A stretch of DNA of 64,000 bases, taken from NCBI RefSeq assembly GCF_017744695.1, contig NZ_JAGIAS010000001.1:1269013-1333012 (forward strand), in the 5' to 3' direction. Positions within the stretch are counted from its first letter, which is position 1; each line of letters opens with the position of its first letter. A program made the translations under genes and the position numbers. This document shows positions 8,489-18,401 of the stretch, piece after piece. Under the pieces are notes generated by a model. It ran no database searches and was not told where the DNA came from. It saw nothing but the letters and a program-made list of their open reading frames with translations. The stretch is from Dyadobacter sp. (GTDB lineage: Bacteria; Bacteroidota; Bacteroidia; Cytophagales; Spirosomataceae).

Positions 8489-9771
8489 GCGCCCGACGGG
8501 CCGCTCCTGAGCTCTTCCCTTAACCTCCGCGCCACAACCTTGTCCTCGCCGGGCTGCAACATCCAGGCTGTTATGCGAATAAGGTTAGCCCCTTTAAGCG
8601 TTCCTTCCGCAGCAGGGTCAATGGAATCGGAGCCAGCCTGGTAGTAATACAAGGGCAATCCGGAGAAACCAGCCTCTATGGACGGCGTACCAAACCGCAG
8701 CTTGTCACGCAACTCGCGGCCTGTCAGTTTCACAATGCTGTCGTCCCAGCTGATGGTCAGGGTCGGTGTGATATTTCCGAGTTCCGGGATCTTTACTTTG
8801 GTCGTAATGCCGGGTAAGTCCTTCACTGCGTCTTCAATGCGTGCAATCTGTGCCTCCCAATCCTTCCACTCGCGTTCGTGATCACCGGAAATGAATTTCT
8901 CAAGTGCCACGTACATACCTAGTATTTCCTCCTTGTTGACCTTGTGCCCTCGTGCGACCGTAAACCCGCGCGGGGGCGCATTCAGACGAGCGGCCGCGAC
9001 AATGCCCTTCCGGCCCATCAATATCCCCGCGCTTTGCGGCCCACGCATCGCTTTGCCTCCGGAGATGAACACCATATCGAAACCCATGTCGTTGAACTTC
9101 CAGAGATTGGAAACGGGCGGCACATCGGCCGCAATGTCGATGGAAGTGGGGATATTATGTTTTTTACCGAGCGCAACCCATTCCTCGTGTTTGATCTGCC
9201 CCGCATTGGCTGTAATGTTGAGAAAATGGAGCAATGCCGTTTTTTCATTGATCGCCTTTTCCACATCCGCGATCGTCTCCACCTCTACCACGGTGCAACC
9301 CGTGTTCAGAAAAGCATGGTTGTAGCGCTCGTTATGGGATTTCTGGCAAATCACTTCCGACTTCATCCCGGTTCCTTCCAGATGCGGAAGCTGTTCCACC
9401 TTACGTACATCCAGGCCTGTGAGCACGCCCGCGAGGCCGAGGGTCATAGCCGAAAAAGCGCCGCAGGTTACCATGGCGGCTTCCGAATGCACCAGTTTGG
9501 CGATCTTCTCCCCTACCTTATCCTGCACTTCATCGATCATACAAAAGTGCCGGGAGGTGCTTTCGATCGTCTCCACGACCTCGTCGTGCATGATGCACCC
9601 TGACATATAAGTGAGCGTTCCGGCCGCATTGATAAACGAGCGAATGCCCAGCTCGGCAATAACATCCCGCTTTTTCCTGCGCGAAACATGTTCAGCCCGC
9701 GCCCCGGAAATCGGGAGCGAGCTGATTAATGGCAATGTAGTAAGGCTTTGAATAACTTTTCTGCGTTTCAT
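8485..9771 (-). CDS. SelA/DgaE-like PLP-dependent enzyme with Tat-like leader
   Basis: Fold-type I PLP enzyme of 428 residues in the SelA-like group (selenocysteine synthase and D-glucosaminate-6-phosphate ammonia-lyase relatives). The internal aldimine Lys is expected in FISGGKAMRGPQSAG, preceded by the cofactor-binding Asp in TSIDIAADVPP. The chosen start (9771) gives MKRRKVIQSLTTLPLISS, a twin-arginine-type export signal; a start 14 codons further upstream would bury it. Export of a PLP enzyme suggests periplasmic action on an amino sugar or amino acid. It follows the SusCD locus on the same strand across a fold-back repeat. The substrate is unknown, and true selenocysteine synthesis is unlikely given the leader. 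Confidence 0.8.
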   Translation of the reverse strand: MKRRKVIQSLTTLPLISSLPISGARAEHVSRRKKRDVIAELGIRSFINAAGTLTYMSGCIMHDEVVETIESTSRHFCMIDEVQDKVGEKIAKLVHSEAAMVTCGAFSAMTLGLAGVLTGLDVRKVEQLPHLEGTGMKSEVICQKSHNERYNHAFLNTGCTVVEVETIADVEKAINEKTALLHFLNITANAGQIKHEEWVALGKKHNIPTSIDIAADVPPVSNLWKFNDMGFDMVFISGGKAMRGPQSAGILMGRKGIVAAARLNAPPRGFTVARGHKVNKEEILGMYVALEKFISGDHEREWKDWEAQIARIEDAVKDLPGITTKVKIPELGNITPTLTISWDDSIVKLTGRELRDKLRFGTPSIEAGFSGLPLYYYQAGSDSIDPAAEGTLKGANLIRITAWMLQPGEDKVVARRLREELRSGPSGA

Positions 9772-9802
9772 GGGTTCAGGTTTTGCTTGAAACGCAAGAT
9801 AC

Positions 9803-10092
9803 GAATGATTCAATGAGTGAATGAGTGAATGAGTGAATGGGTGAATGAGTGAATGAGTGATTGAGTGATTGAATAGGTGGTTGACAGCCAGCAGGTCAGG
9901 GGTAGTCAGAGCTAGTCATGAAATGTCATTATTAGAGAACAATATGTTCTAAACAGTATTGATCCATCAATCCGCCAACCACTGATTTCCCGACGATTTA
10001 TTCAATCATTCAGTCATTCAATCATTCAATCATTCACCCATTCACTCATTCAAAATTGAAAATTCAATCATTCAATCATTCAGTCATTCAAA
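9803..10092. repeat. Fold-back element B: inverted octamer arrays around a GTCA-phased core
   Basis: The left arm (9803-9875) is built of GAATGAGT/GAATGATT words and the right arm (10000-10092) of the complementary CATTCAAT words, so about 70-90 nt on each side could pair. The roughly 125-nt centre contains four 10-bp units beginning GTCA (9895-9934: GTCAGGGGTA, GTCAGAGCTA, GTCATGAAAT, GTCATTATTA). It also holds a small dyad, AGAACA-ATA-TGTTCT (9936-9950). The element fills the gap between the glycan-binding lipoprotein gene and the PLP-enzyme gene. No ORF or promoter is evident inside it. Confidence 0.8.
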
Positions 10093-10098
10093 ATTCGA

Positions 10099-11259
10099 TC
10101 ACTTCGGAACGATCCGGAAATTATCGAACGCCATATCACAATCCAGGTCACCGCCGCCGTGGAAGAGCAGGCGTGTGTAGTAGCCTTTCTCGCTAACGAT
10201 CAGTTTTGAGCCGGCGCTTTCGTAACTCGCGGCGATTTCGTCGAATGGTATCACCACCGTTTGCCATTGCCCTTTGGTGTCGTAGGGCGGCAGCCAGGTA
10301 TATTGGCTGTCGTTGAAACCACTAGCCAGCCCCGCAGTAATTTTCAACACATTATTATTGTAGGGTTTCACTGTATTGACTTCGAATTTCAGGAAATAAT
10401 TGGCGGGTTTCAGGATCGCCGAGTCGGGGATATTCTTGCTGATGGCCCCCATCGCATCCGGCGGGCCACCGGCCACTTCGGTCCATTGCCAGCCCCCTAT
10501 TGCCTTTTTGACCCGGATGTAATTACCATTGATGGAAGGCGGGTCATCCGCGCCCGGTTTCGACACAACAAATGCAGCGTTCCACCAACCGGTAAACGGA
10601 TCGCTGCTCAGGAAAATATTGCGGTTGTCTCGGAACCAGAGGTCTGACTTCGTTTCACCAAATTTGGTTTTAATCGTCACCGGCCCCGGCTGAGCGCCTT
10701 CCGGCACAGTCACCTGAATCTCCTGATCCTTTACATTTACCAGCGTCCCTTGCTTTCCACCGGCAAATGTCACGGTGAGCGGCTGATAAAAGAAATCACC
10801 GCGAATCGTAGCAACGCCTCCGGCGGGCACATATTCGCTCAGCATGGCCGATATCAGCGGCTCGCTGATCTTCACCTCGAAGTCATGTTCCAGGATTTTA
10901 CCATTGGCGAAAACGATCCGCATTTTGTTATTGATTTCCTCGGGGATCTGTGTCGGAACCGATACCAGGATCGTCGTGCTCGTAATGTACGTGGGCGTCA
11001 GGCTGACGCGCTGGTCATTGAACCAGATCTCTTTCGCATCCTGCAAGTTTTCCCCCACAATAGCAATCAAATTACCCTGCCCGGCCCCCGTAAGCAGCGA
11101 ATCGGCATCCTCCGGGTCGGTAACACGGATAAAATTAATTACAGGCTCCCCGTTGTTCGGAAGGTCATCCTTCTGGCAGGAAATGTTAAATACCGCGATC
11201 AGCGCCATTGCGGCAATCAGCGACAGGTTTCTTAGGTTAAATAATTTATTCATAAGCAA
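10099..11259 (-). CDS. Surface glycan-binding lipoprotein (SGBP-B/SusE-position, IPT/TIG domains)
   Basis: Surface lipoprotein of 386 residues placed directly after SusD, where SusE/F or SGBP-B proteins are found. It has a lipoprotein-type signal (ALIAVFNISCQKDD) and then two tandem IPT/TIG immunoglobulin-like modules (about residues 40-120 and 125-205). The C-terminal domain of about 170 residues resembles the xyloglucan-type SGBP-B glycan-binding domain: aromatic-rich, with GGWQWTEVAGG and the terminal MAFDNFRI segment. It would capture oligosaccharides for the SusCD pair. The ligand cannot be deduced. Transcription continues from susD after a 12-bp gap. Confidence 0.8.
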   Translation of the reverse strand: MLMNKLFNLRNLSLIAAMALIAVFNISCQKDDLPNNGEPVINFIRVTDPEDADSLLTGAGQGNLIAIVGENLQDAKEIWFNDQRVSLTPTYITSTTILVSVPTQIPEEINNKMRIVFANGKILEHDFEVKISEPLISAMLSEYVPAGGVATIRGDFFYQPLTVTFAGGKQGTLVNVKDQEIQVTVPEGAQPGPVTIKTKFGETKSDLWFRDNRNIFLSSDPFTGWWNAAFVVSKPGADDPPSINGNYIRVKKAIGGWQWTEVAGGPPDAMGAISKNIPDSAILKPANYFLKFEVNTVKPYNNNVLKITAGLASGFNDSQYTWLPPYDTKGQWQTVVIPFDEIAASYESAGSKLIVSEKGYYTRLLFHGGGDLDCDMAFDNFRIVPK

Positions 11260-11271
11260 TGCCTGACAAAA

Positions 11272-12954
11272 TCATTTACGTTGATAATCGACTGCCGGTT
11301 TTTGAAGGTTCGGTGCCTGACTGAGTTCCGCAGAAGGAATCGGCAACAGGAAATTCCCGCTGTTCGCATCTATTTTTCGTTCAGCCGTAGCCCAGGGTGT
11401 TTTTGTGAAAGTCCAGGAAGTCGGATCGGGGAAGCGGTCGGGTTTTGTAAAGAAAAATCCCCGGTCCTGCGCATTCAGAATAGCATATGCCTTGGTGGGG
11501 TTGTAGTAATGCAGGCTCACCAGGTCGTACCATGCCATTCCCTCCATCGCAAATTCGACGATCCGCTCTCTAAAAATCTGATCAAACGTAAGTGCCGCGG
11601 TAACAGGCGACAGACCGGCGCGGGTATGCACCTGGTTAAAATATTGCAATGCTTTGGCGTCGGTAGTAGAGGCATTGTTGCCCAAAACCGCCTCCGCGTA
11701 GGTCAGGTACATTTCGGCCAGGCGCATCATATAGGTATCGTGGCCGTAATTCTGCTGTGCAGCCTGCCCGCCCACATCCGCGGCTTTACCCGTAATGTAT
11801 TTTTTGATCGCTATAAAGTTGTTATCGGTCCCATTGAACGGATAGACCAGCTTCTGGCTTCCGCCAGGTATCGTTTGGGTGATCTCGGGATAACTCGCGC
11901 CCGGCAGCATGAATGTCGCTTTCAACCGCTGGTCGACTGTCCGGCCTTGCAGCACTGTTTCCGAAACCGTTTTAATGCCCTCATACTGCTGCATCACCCA
12001 CCAGGTTGCCCCTTTATCACCGCCCCAGCCGTCGCCATTGGCAATATCGGGACCATAAGCCAGATAAGCCGGCGTAGAATTTTGCGTACCCCACGCGCCT
12101 GGCGAATACACCCATTGCAGCGAGAACAGCGATTCCGCGTTGTTATCGTAAGGATACCGGAACAGGTTTTCATACTTCGGCAGCAACGACGCGCCACTGA
12201 GGGATATCACGCGGTCGGCATAATACTTCGCGCTGTCCAGAAATACCTGGTTCCGCTGGCCCGACGCATTCGCTTCCACGCCCGCCCGCGTGAGATAAAA
12301 ACGGGCCAGCATCCCTTCCGCCGACCATCTGGTAAGCCTTCCGACGCGCACCGGCTTTTCCGGCAGATCTTCCGCAATCTGGCGCATTTCACCGGTAATG
12401 AATTTCCAGACACTCTTAGGGGTATTGCGCTGTACGGTCGTGTCCGAAAGCAGCGTAAGGTTATTCTCGATCACCGGTACGGCGCCCCAGTTCATGACCA
12501 GGAAACGGTAGGCCAATGCCCGCATGAATCGCGCCTCGGCAATGGCGTGCTTTTTCACGGCCGCGGACACCGACGCCCCCGCATATTTCTGAATGTTCTG
12601 GATAGCCAGGTTCGACTGCCCTACCACGATAAAAAACGACCGCCATGCCGAGCCATTCTCCGGTGTGTTCCCTGTGGTGTTGAAAAGGACATTCCCCCTG
12701 TCGTTCCAGGCCGAAAAAGCGGTGCCCGCTCGGAAATCGCCGAGGTTGTACGACGCTTTGTCATTGTAATCGAACCATACTTTACTGTACAGCAATGCAG
12801 TGCTTGCCAATACCTGGTCGTCGGTTTGGTAAAAACCGGCATCTACAATGGAGTCTTTGGGCGGACATTCCAGAAAATCCTCCGAGCAGGCTCCGAGCAA
12901 TGCAAGCGGTATGATGGCGATCAGCTTCGTGTAAATGCTTTTTAAGTATTTCAT
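11272..12954 (-). CDS. RagB/SusD family nutrient-binding outer-membrane lipoprotein
   Basis: SusD-type lid protein of 560 residues that binds the substrate and closes over the SusC channel. The lipobox is LLGACSEDF, with Cys at about residue 22. The SusD architecture is visible as an N-terminal TPR-rich helical region (AEARFMRALAYRFLVMNWGAVPV is the typical family stretch) and a C-terminal RagB/SusD domain (FDQIFRERIVEFAMEGMAWYDL, a strong signature). The gene lies 12 bp downstream of the susC homologue and 12 bp upstream of the SGBP gene, so the three form one operon. Confidence 0.95.
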   Translation of the reverse strand: MKYLKSIYTKLIAIIPLALLGACSEDFLECPPKDSIVDAGFYQTDDQVLASTALLYSKVWFDYNDKASYNLGDFRAGTAFSAWNDRGNVLFNTTGNTPENGSAWRSFFIVVGQSNLAIQNIQKYAGASVSAAVKKHAIAEARFMRALAYRFLVMNWGAVPVIENNLTLLSDTTVQRNTPKSVWKFITGEMRQIAEDLPEKPVRVGRLTRWSAEGMLARFYLTRAGVEANASGQRNQVFLDSAKYYADRVISLSGASLLPKYENLFRYPYDNNAESLFSLQWVYSPGAWGTQNSTPAYLAYGPDIANGDGWGGDKGATWWVMQQYEGIKTVSETVLQGRTVDQRLKATFMLPGASYPEITQTIPGGSQKLVYPFNGTDNNFIAIKKYITGKAADVGGQAAQQNYGHDTYMMRLAEMYLTYAEAVLGNNASTTDAKALQYFNQVHTRAGLSPVTAALTFDQIFRERIVEFAMEGMAWYDLVSLHYYNPTKAYAILNAQDRGFFFTKPDRFPDPTSWTFTKTPWATAERKIDANSGNFLLPIPSAELSQAPNLQKPAVDYQRK

Positions 12955-12966
12955 TTTTCGGCTGTT

Positions 12967-15900
12967 TTAGAAGTCCAATCCTAAACTGAATGTGTAAACG
13001 GGTGTCAGCGGGTAACGTCCGTAATCCAGTCCGACGGCCTGGTTAGCGGCACTGGCATCCCTCGAAACATATGCGCCCACTTCCGGGTCGAAGCCCGAGT
13101 AGCCGGTGAACGTGGCGACGTTCTGGGCACCGACCGACACCCTCGCACCACGGATGATTTTCTGGCGCGATACCAGCGATACAGGTAAATTGTAGGTCAG
13201 GGAAATGTTTTTGAGGCGGATAAACGAGCCGTCCTCTACCCATTTGTCGGTATGGCGTGCGAAGTTACCGTTCGGGCCGTTCGAAATACGGGCCACATCC
13301 GTTCCCGGATTCGACAGGGTAACAGTACCGTCGTCGTTTTTCACGGGTTTGGCGTAATCCATCGCATGCACGAGCAAATTCCGGCTCAGGTTGATATTGC
13401 TCGCATTCGTATTCAGTTTTCCCAGGAAATTGTACACATCATTGCCGTAGGTGCTCGTCAGCAAAATGCTCAGATCGAAACCTTTACAGGAAAATGTATT
13501 GGTAAAACCTGCAAACAGCTTCGGCCACGGGTTACCGATTACTGTTTGGTCATTCTCGTTGATAATGCCGTCGCCATTCACATCCTTGAACTTGACGTCC
13601 CCTACCCAGATATTGTTTTCATTGATGGGCAGCTTCACCCCGTTGTTGTCGACAGGCAATGCACTCTCTTCGATTTCCTTCACCGACTGGAACAAACCTT
13701 CCTCGATATATCCGCGGAACAGCCACGGCGCCTTGCCCACCTCCGAGCGTTGCGTCCAGTCGGCCAGCCACCACGATGTCCGGTCCACAAAAGCCGCGTC
13801 CGAATAGAATGATTTGATCTTCGTTTTGAAGCCTGATATATTCAGGTTGGATTCCCATTTAAACCCGCCCCGGTTGACATTGACGGTGTTGATCGTAAAT
13901 CCCCAACCTTTGTTCTGCAATGCACCGATATTGACAGTCGGTGATCCTACCGCGCCCGTGCCGTTAGTTCCCATGTACCACGGCAACGGCTTTTCCATCA
14001 GCAGATTGTCTGTATTTTTGATATAATAATCGAATTCAAACTGAATGCGGTTTTGAAAAAGCCCGAGGTTAATTCCGAAGTTATTGGTTTTCGTTTCTTC
14101 CCATTTCAGGCCGTCGTTGGCATACTTAGTGGGCAAAAATCCCGTTGTGGTGGGTGTTGTACCCGTGCCCATAGGTGAGTAAATGCCACCGCTGCCCTGG
14201 TTACCCGTGATTCCCGTTTCGAAGCGCAATTTCAGCTCGCTGATAGCCGGTACATGGAAAAACGGCTCCTGCGAAACGCGCCACGCTGCCGATACCGACG
14301 GGAAGAAGCCCCATTTGTTGTCGGCACCAAAATTGGCCGAACCATCGCGCCGGACAGTACCCATAATAATGTAACGATCCGCAAAATTGTAGTTCAGCCT
14401 TCCGAGGTACGACTCCATCGCCCATTCGCCCGATCCGCCTGAATTGCTGGCCGTAAGCGCATCACCCGCCGCCAGATCGAGAATATCGTTGGTGAGGAAG
14501 CCAGTCCGGCCTCCCCCGAGGTTCTTCCACGTCGACTCTTGTGCTTCGTGGCTGAGCATGACATTCACACTGTGCCTGCCAAACTGCCTGTTGTATTCCA
14601 AAAGCTGGTTCCAGTTCCAGTAGGTGTTCACGCCTGAACCGTTGGTGTAGGAGGCCGTCACATTCTGTGCCCAACCGATTTTGTAGGTCGGGATGTAGTA
14701 GGATGAATTTGAAAAACCCAGGTTAGTATTGAATGAGCTCCTGAATTGTAACCCTTTGGCAATCCGCACACCGATATTAAGCCCGCCCAGAAACTGTCTC
14801 CTGACCAGCTTGTTGGTCGTCAGGTTGGCGATCGCAATCGGATTGACGGGTGCGAAAATATTCGCCCCGTTATTTTCATCGCCACCGCCCCAGCTACCGT
14901 CGATGTTTCGGACCGGTACCTGCGGCGTAAGCTGCAACGCATTCGAAATGATGTTTTCCTGGCTCGTCGTCAGGTTATCGTTGGTTTGGGTGAAGCTGAG
15001 GTTTGCCCCGATGCTCGCCCATTCGCGCGGTTTGTTATCAAGGTTGAGCCGGAATGCATACCGGTTAAACCCTGATCCCAATGCAACCCCATCCTGTTTC
15101 AGATATTCGCCAGACAAATAATAGGTCGTACGGTCGTTACCGCCGCTGAGGCTCAGCTGGTGCTTGTGCATAGGCGCATTTTTGAAAAGCTCCTTTTGCC
15201 AGTCGGTGCCCTTTCCGAGCAGTGAAGGGTCGAGGAATTCCTCCGGTGTTTCGCCCCCTGCCAGCTGATGGTATTCGCCCACCATTTGCGCATATTGCCG
15301 CAAGTCCATCACCTTCAACGGCTTGGGAGGAGTTTGAAGACTGAATTGATAACCATATGCAATTTTGGTATCGCCCGACTTGCCCCTTTTTGTCGTGATC
15401 AGCAAAACCCCGTTCGTCGCGCGGGAACCGTAAATGGCCGTAGCGGACGGGCCTTGCAACACTTCCACCGATTCGATATCGGCCGGGTTCAGGCCAGCCA
15501 GAGGATTGGAAGAACTCTGCGCCCCGAATGACACCGATTGTCCCTGGATTTGCACGCCATCCACCACATACAGCGGCTCATTGCTGCCGCTAATGGAGTT
15601 GATCCCCCGGATATTCACCGAAATGCCCCCGCCCGGCTGGCCGGAGTTCTGCGTGATGTACACTCCGGCCGCGCGTCCCTGGATCGCCTGCTCCAATGTG
15701 GTGTTGGTCGTGCGCGCAATGTCTTTGGAAGAAACGGAAGTCTGGGCGGTTGTAAGATCGGCCCGCTTCATTTCTCCGTAACCTACCACCACCACTTCCT
15801 CCAACGCCTTGGTATCCACTTTCATGGCCACATTCAGTTCCGAGCGCGTGCCCGCCTGGATTTCCTGCGACAAATACCCCACGAACGAGAATATCAGCGT

Positions 15901-16476
15901 ATTTTCCCCTTGTCCCAATTCCAGCTCGTACTGGCCCGCCGAATTGGTGGTGGTGCCACGGGAAGTTCCTTTCACTACCACGCTCACTCCCGGCAGGCCA
16001 TCCCCTTTCTCGTCGGTTACTTTTCCTCTGATCGAAGCCAGTACTTCGTGGTCATTCGCTTCCCGGCCGGCTTCGGGCACCGGCACCGACGAGCTCTTTT
16101 CGGCCCTGAAAAGCATTACCTGCTTTCCGGCCACCTCATAACGAATGGAAAGCGGCCTCAGCAACCGTACCAACGCCTCCGCCAACGGCTCATTCGACGC
16201 CTGAAACGAAACCCGCGTCGACGACCGAATCTCGGCCGGGTTGTAAATGAACTTCACCTCCGAATTCCGCTCGATGGACAACAGCACGGTTTTAAGGCTT
16301 TTGTCTTCCATTCTGAGCGTAATCCTCCTTTCGAGCAAGTCCTGCGCAACTACACGGTGGTGACCAAACGTCACACCCGAAAATGCGACGATTATGCATA
16401 ACTGTAACAAGGATAGTTTCATGATATCCCACACAATGGTTTTGAAATGTAGATTTCCGGGCATATTCAGTTTCAA
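12967..16476 (-). CDS. SusC/RagA family TonB-linked outer-membrane transporter with STN domain
   Basis: Outer-membrane active importer of 1169 residues. After the signal peptide comes an STN (secretin/TonB N-terminal) domain at about residues 50-105, used for signalling to a FecR partner. A carboxypeptidase-like regulatory domain follows (IRGKVTDEKGDGLPGVSVVVKGT, about 145-225). The SusC signature EEVVVVGYGEMKR leads into the plug (ALEQ-like repeat QAIQGRAAGVYI, NIRGINSISGSNEPLYVVDG) and a 22-strand barrel ending in FSLGLDF. The adjacent FecR and ECF sigma genes, together with the STN domain, indicate trans-envelope induction by the imported substrate. Confidence 0.95.
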   Translation of the reverse strand: MKLNMPGNLHFKTIVWDIMKLSLLQLCIIVAFSGVTFGHHRVVAQDLLERRITLRMEDKSLKTVLLSIERNSEVKFIYNPAEIRSSTRVSFQASNEPLAEALVRLLRPLSIRYEVAGKQVMLFRAEKSSSVPVPEAGREANDHEVLASIRGKVTDEKGDGLPGVSVVVKGTSRGTTTNSAGQYELELGQGENTLIFSFVGYLSQEIQAGTRSELNVAMKVDTKALEEVVVVGYGEMKRADLTTAQTSVSSKDIARTTNTTLEQAIQGRAAGVYITQNSGQPGGGISVNIRGINSISGSNEPLYVVDGVQIQGQSVSFGAQSSSNPLAGLNPADIESVEVLQGPSATAIYGSRATNGVLLITTKRGKSGDTKIAYGYQFSLQTPPKPLKVMDLRQYAQMVGEYHQLAGGETPEEFLDPSLLGKGTDWQKELFKNAPMHKHQLSLSGGNDRTTYYLSGEYLKQDGVALGSGFNRYAFRLNLDNKPREWASIGANLSFTQTNDNLTTSQENIISNALQLTPQVPVRNIDGSWGGGDENNGANIFAPVNPIAIANLTTNKLVRRQFLGGLNIGVRIAKGLQFRSSFNTNLGFSNSSYYIPTYKIGWAQNVTASYTNGSGVNTYWNWNQLLEYNRQFGRHSVNVMLSHEAQESTWKNLGGGRTGFLTNDILDLAAGDALTASNSGGSGEWAMESYLGRLNYNFADRYIIMGTVRRDGSANFGADNKWGFFPSVSAAWRVSQEPFFHVPAISELKLRFETGITGNQGSGGIYSPMGTGTTPTTTGFLPTKYANDGLKWEETKTNNFGINLGLFQNRIQFEFDYYIKNTDNLLMEKPLPWYMGTNGTGAVGSPTVNIGALQNKGWGFTINTVNVNRGGFKWESNLNISGFKTKIKSFYSDAAFVDRTSWWLADWTQRSEVGKAPWLFRGYIEEGLFQSVKEIEESALPVDNNGVKLPINENNIWVGDVKFKDVNGDGIINENDQTVIGNPWPKLFAGFTNTFSCKGFDLSILLTSTYGNDVYNFLGKLNTNASNINLSRNLLVHAMDYAKPVKNDDGTVTLSNPGTDVARISNGPNGNFARHTDKWVEDGSFIRLKNISLTYNLPVSLVSRQKIIRGARVSVGAQNVATFTGYSGFDPEVGAYVSRDASAANQAVGLDYGRYPLTPVYTFSLGLDF

Positions 16477-16563
16477 TTTGTTTCAGTATTGAAAAAAGCA
16501 AGGCAATATTTTCCCATCCCGTCCGCGTTGCGCGAAGGGCATTTAATCGGTCGGAATTTTATT

Positions 16564-17661
16564 TCAATCGGCTTTGCAGCCCTCGCCATGTATAATCACC
16601 TGTCCGTCCACTACCTCGTATTTCGCATGGATGATCCGGCATATCAAATCCAGCTGCTCATACATGGGTAGTCCCGAAAGGTTCGCTGTCAGCTGGCAAT
16701 CCGACAACTGCTCTTCATTGAAAAACAGCTCGATGCCGTATTCCTTTTCGAGCGTTTTAAACACATTTCTAACCGGCGCTTCATCAAACACCAGTGACGC
16801 AGCCGGTATTTCGCTTACCCTCACGGGCACATCCACGATCACCTTCACCAACCGGGATTCCTGCTTATCGAACAGCACCCGCTGATTAGGTTTCAGCACT
16901 ACACCCATCACCTTTTCAGGTGTCCCGGCAACAGGTTCGTCCTTCTTCGAATAAACCGACACCCGACCCGTTTTGACAGACACCGATGCATTCCGATCCT
17001 TGTCAAACGACCTTACCGTAAAACTCGTCCCGAGTACCCGGGTTACCAATTCCTTTGTTTTCACCAGAAAAGGCCGTTCAGGATTGTGGCTGATCTGGAA
17101 AAACGCTTCCCCTTTCAAATGTACTTCGCGCCTTTCCGGAGCGAATTGTTTTGGGAACGTTAGCTCACTTTGCGGTTCCAGCGTCACGACACTACTGTCT
17201 TCCAGGAGGATCGTAACAGGCTTCGCCGTGTGATTGAAGCGCACAATATGGCCTTCCCCATTTTCATGCACGATGGCCGTCCTGCGCGGGCCGTCCGGCT
17301 TTGTTTCCATGAACCGGTACGCTAACCAACCGAACCCGACCAGGAGACATACCGAGGCTGCGATGCTCCAATACCGGTAAAACGCAGGCCTCACAGGCGC
17401 TTCCGTGCGTTGTGGATGCCCGTCTATGCGCGCCAGCAGGTCCGTCACCCGCCCGTCCAGCTCTTCCACCCCTACGTACAGCTCTTTTTCAGCGAGTACA
17501 TACAACAATGCACGCGCCTCGTCCAGCTCCTCCCGGCGATCCGGGTTTTCCTTCATCCAATTTTCCCAAAAAGCCGCCGCCGATGAATCCTGTTCCAATA
17601 TCCAGGACCTGAAAAACGGATCCGTCGCGAAATCGGTGGCCGTATAATGTCGATAATTCAT
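16564..17661 (-). CDS. FecR family anti-sigma factor
   Basis: Inner-membrane anti-sigma regulator of 365 residues. The cytoplasmic N-terminal part (about 1-90) would bind the sigma factor. One transmembrane helix follows (YWSIAASVCLLVGFGWLAYRF), then the periplasmic FecR domain (GEAFFQISHNPERPFLVKTKELVTRVLGTSFTVRSF is the diagnostic region) and a C-terminal DUF4974-type domain (FKTLEKEYGIELFFN) that contacts the SusC STN domain. The start at 17661 (MNYRHYTATDF) is preferred over a start 13 codons upstream because it fits the usual family N-terminus. The gene lies between the ECF sigma gene and susC. Confidence 0.92.
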   Translation of the reverse strand: MNYRHYTATDFATDPFFRSWILEQDSSAAAFWENWMKENPDRREELDEARALLYVLAEKELYVGVEELDGRVTDLLARIDGHPQRTEAPVRPAFYRYWSIAASVCLLVGFGWLAYRFMETKPDGPRRTAIVHENGEGHIVRFNHTAKPVTILLEDSSVVTLEPQSELTFPKQFAPERREVHLKGEAFFQISHNPERPFLVKTKELVTRVLGTSFTVRSFDKDRNASVSVKTGRVSVYSKKDEPVAGTPEKVMGVVLKPNQRVLFDKQESRLVKVIVDVPVRVSEIPAASLVFDEAPVRNVFKTLEKEYGIELFFNEEQLSDCQLTANLSGLPMYEQLDLICRIIHAKYEVVDGQVIIHGEGCKAD

Positions 17662-17769
17662 GATTGGGGAACGCTTCTGATAAAGAGATGCAAATGGCAC
17701 CCGTCAGATACCATGATTTATAGATTTTTTTGAAATATTTTTATTGAAATAATTACAAACGATTCAAAA

Positions 17770-18378
17770 TCAAGAAAATAACAACACGAGCAGCGCGCTG
17801 ATAGCCGAAGGACTGAAACGTTTGCGAAGCTGGCCATAAGCCATTTGGAGCAGGTTGGATACCGTTTGCGGGGTAATGTTGAGCATGGCCGAAATCTCCT
17901 CGCGGCTCAGCTCCTGATAATATTTGAGGTAGATCACCTCGCGCTGCCGTACCGGCAAAGCATCGAGCATTTCCGAAACCACCTGCGTTTTACGGGCTAC
18001 GGTCTCGTCCTTGATCATCCACCATTCAGGAGAAAATTCAATGGAAAAAGCATACTCCTCACTGAGCGGAGTGAGCGAATCGTCAGCCATGCGCATGGAC
18101 CGGCGGTTACGGGCGATCTTGCGGCGAACGGATACCAGCAGGTAGGCCTTCACGTGCCCCGGCTCTACCACTCTTTCGCGGCTGTGCCAGAGATCGATAA
18201 ATACTTCCTGAATGCAATCCTTCACAAAGGCTTCGTCTTTTACAAATTTGAAGCCATAGTTGAGCAAGGCTTTGAAATGGAAATGCATTAGCTGTCCCAA
18301 AGCCTGGTCATTACCTTTCACCAATTCTTTCCAAAGCCGGGTATCCCTGGATTGAGACAAATTTCCACCACTAGTCAT
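17770..18378 (-). CDS. ECF RNA polymerase sigma-70 factor (Bacteroidetes SusC-type)
   Basis: Sigma factor of 202 residues with region 2 (HFKALLNYGFKFVKDEAFVKDCIQEVFIDLWHSRE) and region 4 (ALPVRQREVIYLKYYQELSREEISAMLNITPQTVSNLL). The short hydrophobic C-terminus (SALLVLLFS) is common in Bacteroidota ECF factors linked to FecR/SusC. It is expected to activate the downstream susCD genes when released by FecR. In-frame upstream extension is blocked by a TAA two codons before the ATG. The leader is unusual: it is packed with 14-bp repeats whose ATGs open short upstream ORFs. Confidence 0.93.
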   Translation of the reverse strand: MTSGGNLSQSRDTRLWKELVKGNDQALGQLMHFHFKALLNYGFKFVKDEAFVKDCIQEVFIDLWHSRERVVEPGHVKAYLLVSVRRKIARNRRSMRMADDSLTPLSEEYAFSIEFSPEWWMIKDETVARKTQVVSEMLDALPVRQREVIYLKYYQELSREEISAMLNITPQTVSNLLQMAYGQLRKRFSPSAISALLVLLFS

Positions 18379-18401
18379 GCATTATCGGACGTTTTTCTTT
18401 G

